From the NCBI GenBank assembly GCA_905233325.1, contig CAJODU010000076.1, forward strand, positions 1-7,745: a stretch of 7,745 bases of DNA. Direction: 5' to 3'. The position numbers were made by a program, and so were the translations under genes. Below the pieces are notes generated by a model. The model saw only the letters and a program-made list of their open reading frames with translations, was not told where the DNA came from and ran no database searches. Positions 4,787 to 7,745 of the stretch are shown piece after piece (the stretch's first letter is position 1; each line of letters starts with the position of its first letter). The stretch is from an uncultured Selenomonadaceae bacterium. GTDB taxonomy: Bacteria; Bacillota; Negativicutes; Selenomonadales; Selenomonadaceae.

Positions 4787-6047
4787 AGTTGAAACCTCCC
4801 GTGAGCATTGCTAAAGCGTCAGCACGTTCTCTGACAAATCTGCTGCGCAGAGCAAGTACAATGCTCTTGCTGCCGTGACAGAAATCATCAGGACTTCTCC
4901 AAATGCCGCTACTATCTGGTTTTGACAAATCGCATTCAACAATAAGGTAATCATAGATTGCACCAATTAAATCACCATCGAAATAATCACTGTCAACATA
5001 TGACAAATTCGGATAACCTAATTTCTGAACCGCAAGCGTAAAGAGTTTTGCGCAACCTGAAGGACCATTTTGTACAGCACGAGAGAATACTACGGCTTTC
5101 AATGCGTCAGTGTGCTTATTGACATTGAAATATTTATCAATGAGCTTTTTAGCTGCAACATCATAATACTGCACTTTGATATACTCATCTTGTAGCCTTC
5201 CAAAATTGCCGGGGTCAATCGTACCTAATTCCTTCCACTGTTTAATAAAAGCGTCGCTATTAACCTTGTGAGCCGCCAGCACTTTGCCATAATTCGCCAA
5301 TGCTGCGTCAGGATAGTTGCACAGCCATTTCACGAAAGCGTCAACCGCTCCAACTTTGCTTGCGAATTGATACAATCCGTAACTAACACCGCCTAAATCA
5401 CCTGCATTATCAGCAACACAAGCAGGGTCGCCGTTTGATTCGTACTTTCGAGCAAGCACCGCAATCTTGTCAATATCAACATAAAAAGTTTCAGGTGGTT
5501 CTACAGGTGTATCAACTACATCTGCGCCTGAGTTGTAACGATACCAATTAGCTTTGTCTGAAATAGTATCAAGCTGATTTTGCAGGTTTCTGCCCGGACA
5601 ACCTGCTCCGTCCGTATTTCCCACACCTACATAACATTCGTCGTGACCGATAATGTGATTTCTGTCAATCGGAATATCATAATCAGCACATAAGTTAGCA
5701 ATAAGCAAAGCTGCACTTTCAATCTGTTTATCAGTTGGATAAGCTGCATTAAAATCACCGCAAAGGTGAATACCGATTGAATTTGAATTGTGACCCTGAG
5801 CGTGAGAACCGATAGACCAAATAGGACGACCGCGTTCAATAGTACCATCTTTTCTTACCACAAGATGATACCCGATACCTGCCCAGCCTTGTCCTAAGTG
5901 CATTTCGTGAATCCTTGCTGCTGAAAAATCTACATCTTTAACACTTCCAGTGTGGTGAATCACAATTTTGCTTGTACTGCTACGCCTTGAAAGACCGCCA
6001 AACCTTAGATTGGTTTCAATAATCTTTGCCTTAATCACTTTTATCAT
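4776..6047 (-). CDS. Two-domain endolysin: zinc amidase plus second putative hydrolase domain
   Basis: A 423-residue phage lysin. Residues about 25-155 form an Amidase_2 (PGRP/T7-lysozyme type) N-acetylmuramoyl-L-alanine amidase, with likely zinc ligands His31 (IHHTGS), His135 (IIGHDE) and Cys150 (GCPGR) and the GYHLVV strand at 59-64. A short Pro/Glu-rich linker (about 178-188) leads to a second domain with KYESNGDPA (201-209) and GGVSYGLYQF (219-228). This resembles lysozyme or transglycosylase-like domains in which Glu203 would be catalytic; the second activity is an inference. There is no signal peptide, so release should need a holin. ATG at 6047 is chosen because AAAGGAAGG precedes it; a TTG at 6068 lacks a site. 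The gene overlaps the holin-like gene by 17 bases. Confidence 0.9.
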   Translation of the reverse strand: MIKVIKAKIIETNLRFGGLSRRSSTSKIVIHHTGSVKDVDFSAARIHEMHLGQGWAGIGYHLVVRKDGTIERGRPIWSIGSHAQGHNSNSIGIHLCGDFNAAYPTDKQIESAALLIANLCADYDIPIDRNHIIGHDECYVGVGNTDGAGCPGRNLQNQLDTISDKANWYRYNSGADVVDTPVEPPETFYVDIDKIAVLARKYESNGDPACVADNAGDLGGVSYGLYQFASKVGAVDAFVKWLCNYPDAALANYGKVLAAHKVNSDAFIKQWKELGTIDPGNFGRLQDEYIKVQYYDVAAKKLIDKYFNVNKHTDALKAVVFSRAVQNGPSGCAKLFTLAVQKLGYPNLSYVDSDYFDGDLIGAIYDYLIVECDLSKPDSSGIWRSPDDFCHGSKSIVLALRSRFVRERADALAMLTGGFNYAY

Positions 6048-6240
6048 CGTCCTTCCTTTGTTTTTCAAGTAAGCTACGCCCCATATATCCTGCCAATCCT
6101 GTTACAAGATTGGTCTGAAAATCGAGTGCAGTAACTGTGCCGGTGAAAAGTGCTACTATCGCCCAAAATGCTAAAGACAAAATCAGTGCAAGTATTAAAC
6201 CTGCACCAACTATTTTATCTGTATTCCAATTTTTTAACAT
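6031..6240 (-). CDS. Small one-helix membrane protein, holin-like
   Basis: A 69-residue membrane protein. Residues about 10-33 are a strong hydrophobic helix (IVGAGLILALILSLAFWAIV). Residues 38-55 may form a second, weaker helix, and the tail is highly charged (KQRKDDDKSD). Size, topology and position directly before the endolysin fit a holin that permeabilises the inner membrane at the end of the lytic cycle. ATG at 6240 is chosen because AAGGAAGG lies eight bases upstream, within the last codons of the preceding gene; an ATG at 6288 has no such site. The two genes are only one base apart. It could instead be an antiholin or another membrane accessory of the same cassette. Confidence 0.78.
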   Translation of the reverse strand: MLKNWNTDKIVGAGLILALILSLAFWAIVALFTGTVTALDFQTNLVTGLAGYMGRSLLEKQRKDDDKSD

Positions 6241-6241
6241 T

Positions 6242-6625
6242 TTAATCGCCTTCCTTAATTGGTAGCTCTTGTATCTTCTCCCATACATTAGTTATAGTAC
6301 CATTGCCGCCAAGTGCATGATAGACATTGTAAAGTTTGCTCATTGTTTCATGGTCTTGCGCAGATATGCAGCCATTGCGCTTATAATATCTGTAACCTTG
6401 TAAAATTCTGTCTCGACAAAGTGCAAGAAGTCCTGCGCGGAGTGCTTCACTACGAGCGTTAGCAACCGCAATACGTTCTTTTTCTTCTTTTGCACGTTCT
6501 TCAATACGTTTTGCTTCTTCTTTATCGCGTTGCTTGAGCTTACTGAAACAGTAACCTATAACGCACGTGCCAACAGTCGTAACAAGTGGTAAAATGATTT
6601 GCAGCACAATCTCTACATTATTCAC
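6242..6625 (-). CDS. Membrane-anchored coiled-coil phage protein, holin-like
   Basis: A 127-residue protein with an N-terminal membrane helix (about 6-27), then a charged coiled coil (about 30-58, rich in Lys, Glu and Arg) and a conserved-looking C-terminal domain (about 64-120) with ALCRDRILQGYRYY and YHALGGNGT. I recall this C-terminal pattern from lysis-region proteins of clostridial phages, often labelled holin, but its role is not established. The start is GTG at 6625 with GGAGGTG seven bases upstream. It is the first gene of the lysis cassette, just after a terminator, and abuts the next gene. It may form a holin/antiholin pair with the 69-aa protein. Confidence 0.8.
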   Translation of the reverse strand: MNNVEIVLQIILPLVTTVGTCVIGYCFSKLKQRDKEEAKRIEERAKEEKERIAVANARSEALRAGLLALCRDRILQGYRYYKRNGCISAQDHETMSKLYNVYHALGGNGTITNVWEKIQELPIKEGD

Positions 6626-6653
6626 TTCAATTCACCTCCATGAGCTGCATATA

Positions 6654-6694
6654 CAAAAACGCCAGCGGTTCCGCATTAGTAGTGCCACTGGCGT
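6654..6694 (-). terminator. Intrinsic terminator ahead of lysis cassette
   Basis: Read leftward, ACGCCAGTGG pairs with CCGCTGGCGT (10 bp with one G-U; arms at 6685-6694 and 6659-6668), followed by TTTTTG. It ends the cystatin-like gene and stands only about 15 bases before the ribosome binding site of the first lysis gene. Confidence 0.9.
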
Positions 6695-6706
6695 CAGTAT
6701 TACAGA

Positions 6707-7255
6707 TTAAAGTCTTAAAATCTGGTCAATCGTCCAGTTATCTTGGAAATTGTTTATGGCAACTCGTGTCAGATAAGGCTCAGCGTCAGAATAGTCGCCT
6801 TTGCTTTCGCAGATGAAATGATAATCTTTGCCTTTGACGATCTGCTCTCCGAGTTCAAGAATCGGTTTATGATTCGCGCCGGTGAAGTCTGCAAGTGCTT
6901 TCTTGACGCCTTTCTCAATCTCATCGCGCAGGACAAAATCGGTGACGTCTTCTTCAGATACTTTCGTCGCCGCTTCAGCTTTGAAGTCGCCAGCCGGAAT
7001 GTTGATAGTGACAACAGCAAAATCTTTGATAGTCTTGCCGCCACTCACCTGCTTGGTGCGCTCAACGACGAGTTTGTGATTGGTGCCGTTGACGGGTTGA
7101 GTTCCAACATAGTACATCGGCACATAGGAACCGCCGAACTTTGCGCCGAAAAGATTACCGAAGGCAGTTACGAGGTCTTGAGGCAATTTATCAGCCTTTT
7201 CGAGTTTAAGTGTCCAACCGCCCAAAAGTTTTGCATTTGTGATTTCTCCAAACAT
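6707..7255 (-). CDS. Protein with two cystatin-like QxVxG repeats
   Basis: A 182-residue protein. It carries two similar segments: LLGGWTLKLE (10-19) leading to YVGTQPVNGTNHKLVVE (49-65), and LELGEQIVKGKDYHFICES (133-151). Both contain QxVxG (QPVNG at 53-57, QIVKG at 138-142), the inhibitory loop signature of cystatins, and the first also has the N-terminal Gly-Gly seen in cystatins. The pattern GTNxxxxxE after the motif fits cystatin-like proteins of gut Bacillota that I recall. The likely fold is a tandem cystatin-like domain; cysteine-protease inhibition is inference. There is no signal peptide. The ATG at 7255 with AAGGAG nine bases upstream is preferred over 7315, which would overlap XkdX. 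GC content looks higher than in its neighbours, suggesting separate acquisition. Confidence 0.75.
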   Translation of the reverse strand: MFGEITNAKLLGGWTLKLEKADKLPQDLVTAFGNLFGAKFGGSYVPMYYVGTQPVNGTNHKLVVERTKQVSGGKTIKDFAVVTINIPAGDFKAEAATKVSEEDVTDFVLRDEIEKGVKKALADFTGANHKPILELGEQIVKGKDYHFICESKGDYSDAEPYLTRVAINNFQDNWTIDQILRL

Positions 7256-7268
7256 TTCAATCGTCTCC

Positions 7269-7409
7269 TTAATTATTATTATTTTCAACCTCATTTTGAG
7301 GATTGATAATCTCATTTGCCTGTTCTTGCGTTATCCAAGTAACGGCATTATTGATACCTTCTTGAGTGATTTTGCCGTCAGTGTAAAGCCTTTTCAATCT
7401 CTCAAACAC
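7269..7409 (-). CDS. xkdX: XkdX family phage protein
   Basis: A 46-residue protein starting at GTG 7409: VFERLKRLYTDGKITQEGIN, then AVTWITQEQANEI, closely matching the XkdX family (named from the Bacillus subtilis PBSX prophage), which has the pattern FxRLKxLYxxGKIT and WITxEQ. It is usually encoded between tail or baseplate genes and the lysis cassette, as here; its function is unknown. GGGGGTG six bases upstream lies in the last codons of the preceding gene. It ends in an Asn-rich tail (ENNNN). It is not apparent in a longer-ORF view because of its size and GTG start. Confidence 0.88.
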   Translation of the reverse strand: MFERLKRLYTDGKITQEGINNAVTWITQEQANEIINPQNEVENNNN

Positions 7410-7412
7410 CTT

Positions 7413-7706
7413 TTACACCCCCAACATCGCAACAACAATATCATCAATGGCAGCGGAACAATCAGCAATAGCCGCCGCGTTGTTGTCAGTCTCGACACCG
7501 CCATCAATTTCAATCAAAAAGACGGTATCATCAGCGTCAATACCGTCTCTGCCTTGCAAATTGTATGCTGTGCCTTTATAGGCAATGCCTTGAGCATTCT
7601 GCCTATCGGTCTGAATGTAGCAACCTGTATCTTTTTTCTTGATGTAGCGCGGATTTTCCGTGCTGCCGATTTCAGTGCCGTCTTTTACACTTATAATCTT
7701 GTACAT
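7413..7706 (-). CDS. Tail-region phage protein of unknown function
   Basis: A 97-residue protein with GTEIGSTENPRYIKKK near the start and GIAYKGTAYNLQGRDGI in the middle, and a C-terminal Ala/Asp-rich helix. This kind of small protein commonly sits directly before xkdX in phages of Clostridia and Negativicutes; I know of no assigned function. ATG at 7706 has AAGGGA about nine bases upstream, just after the stop of the preceding partial gene. XkdX starts four bases after its stop, so these genes form one late operon. Confidence 0.8.
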   Translation of the reverse strand: MYKIISVKDGTEIGSTENPRYIKKKDTGCYIQTDRQNAQGIAYKGTAYNLQGRDGIDADDTVFLIEIDGGVETDNNAAAIADCSAAIDDIVVAMLGV

Positions 7707-7709
7707 AAC

Positions 7710-7745
7710 TCACAATCCCTTCACGCCGACAAGTCCGGCGATATA
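7710..7745 (-). CDS. C-terminal end of a tail-region gene (partial)
   Basis: The leftward frame entering from the right edge reads YIAGLVGVKGL and then TGA, three bases before the ATG of the 97-aa gene. The ribosome binding site of that gene overlaps these last codons, as expected for a late operon. Only 11 residues are visible, so the product cannot be named; a tail fibre or baseplate protein is likely from position. Confidence 0.5.
   Translation of the reverse strand, partial: YIAGLVGVKGL

Noticed and set aside
6743..7306. Rightward 187-codon ORF opposite the cystatin-like gene
   Set aside because: It lies opposite a well-supported gene in an all-leftward operon, lacks a ribosome binding site, and its product looks random.
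1..7745. CRISPR array, tRNA or rRNA genes, insertion sequence
   Set aside because: No regularly spaced repeats, cloverleaf folds, rRNA-like stretches or DDE transposase were found on reading both strands. This was by eye, so a degenerate tRNA cannot be fully excluded.

Overview
The window looks like part of a temperate, siphovirus-like phage or prophage from a low-GC Bacillota host, probably a gut Clostridia or Negativicutes species. That host call is an inference from AT-rich sequence, strong AAGGAGG-type ribosome binding sites, an XkdX-family tail gene, a large serine integrase and a zinc-amidase endolysin.

Left arm (1-1170): a partial rightward ORF resembling the C-terminal part of phage antirepressors is followed by about 500 bases with no convincing gene, which contain a perfect 14-bp inverted repeat. 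A full-consensus sigma-70 promoter (TTGACA, 17 bp, TATAAT) at 997-1025 follows. It points at no credible protein gene but directly at a complete type I hammerhead ribozyme (about 1054-1116), in which every core nucleotide I could check is present.

Immunity and integration region (1170-3670): a leftward two-gene operon (Cro-like HTH protein and an unrecognised 69-aa protein) faces away from a rightward operon (HTH repressor without a peptidase domain, then a 468-aa large serine recombinase). The promoter of the Cro-like operon is an inverted near-copy (42 of 45 bp) of the ribozyme promoter. Both the ribozyme RNA and the Cro-like operon are therefore probably controlled by the same regulator and transcribed towards each other. 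A bidirectional terminator closes the integrase gene.

Right arm (3640-7745, all leftward): read in transcription order from the right edge, there is a tail-gene C-terminus, a 97-aa tail-region protein, XkdX, a protein with two cystatin-like QxVxG motifs, a terminator, a holin-like pair, a two-domain endolysin, a 66-aa protein, a second terminator, and then a two-gene cassette of a small protein plus a GNAT acetyltransferase that resembles a toxin-antitoxin pair.

Together this is late tail and lysis genes running into the lysogeny module. The most unusual part is the hammerhead ribozyme RNA wired into the immunity switch by a duplicated promoter/operator. The cystatin-like protein is the second most unusual item.
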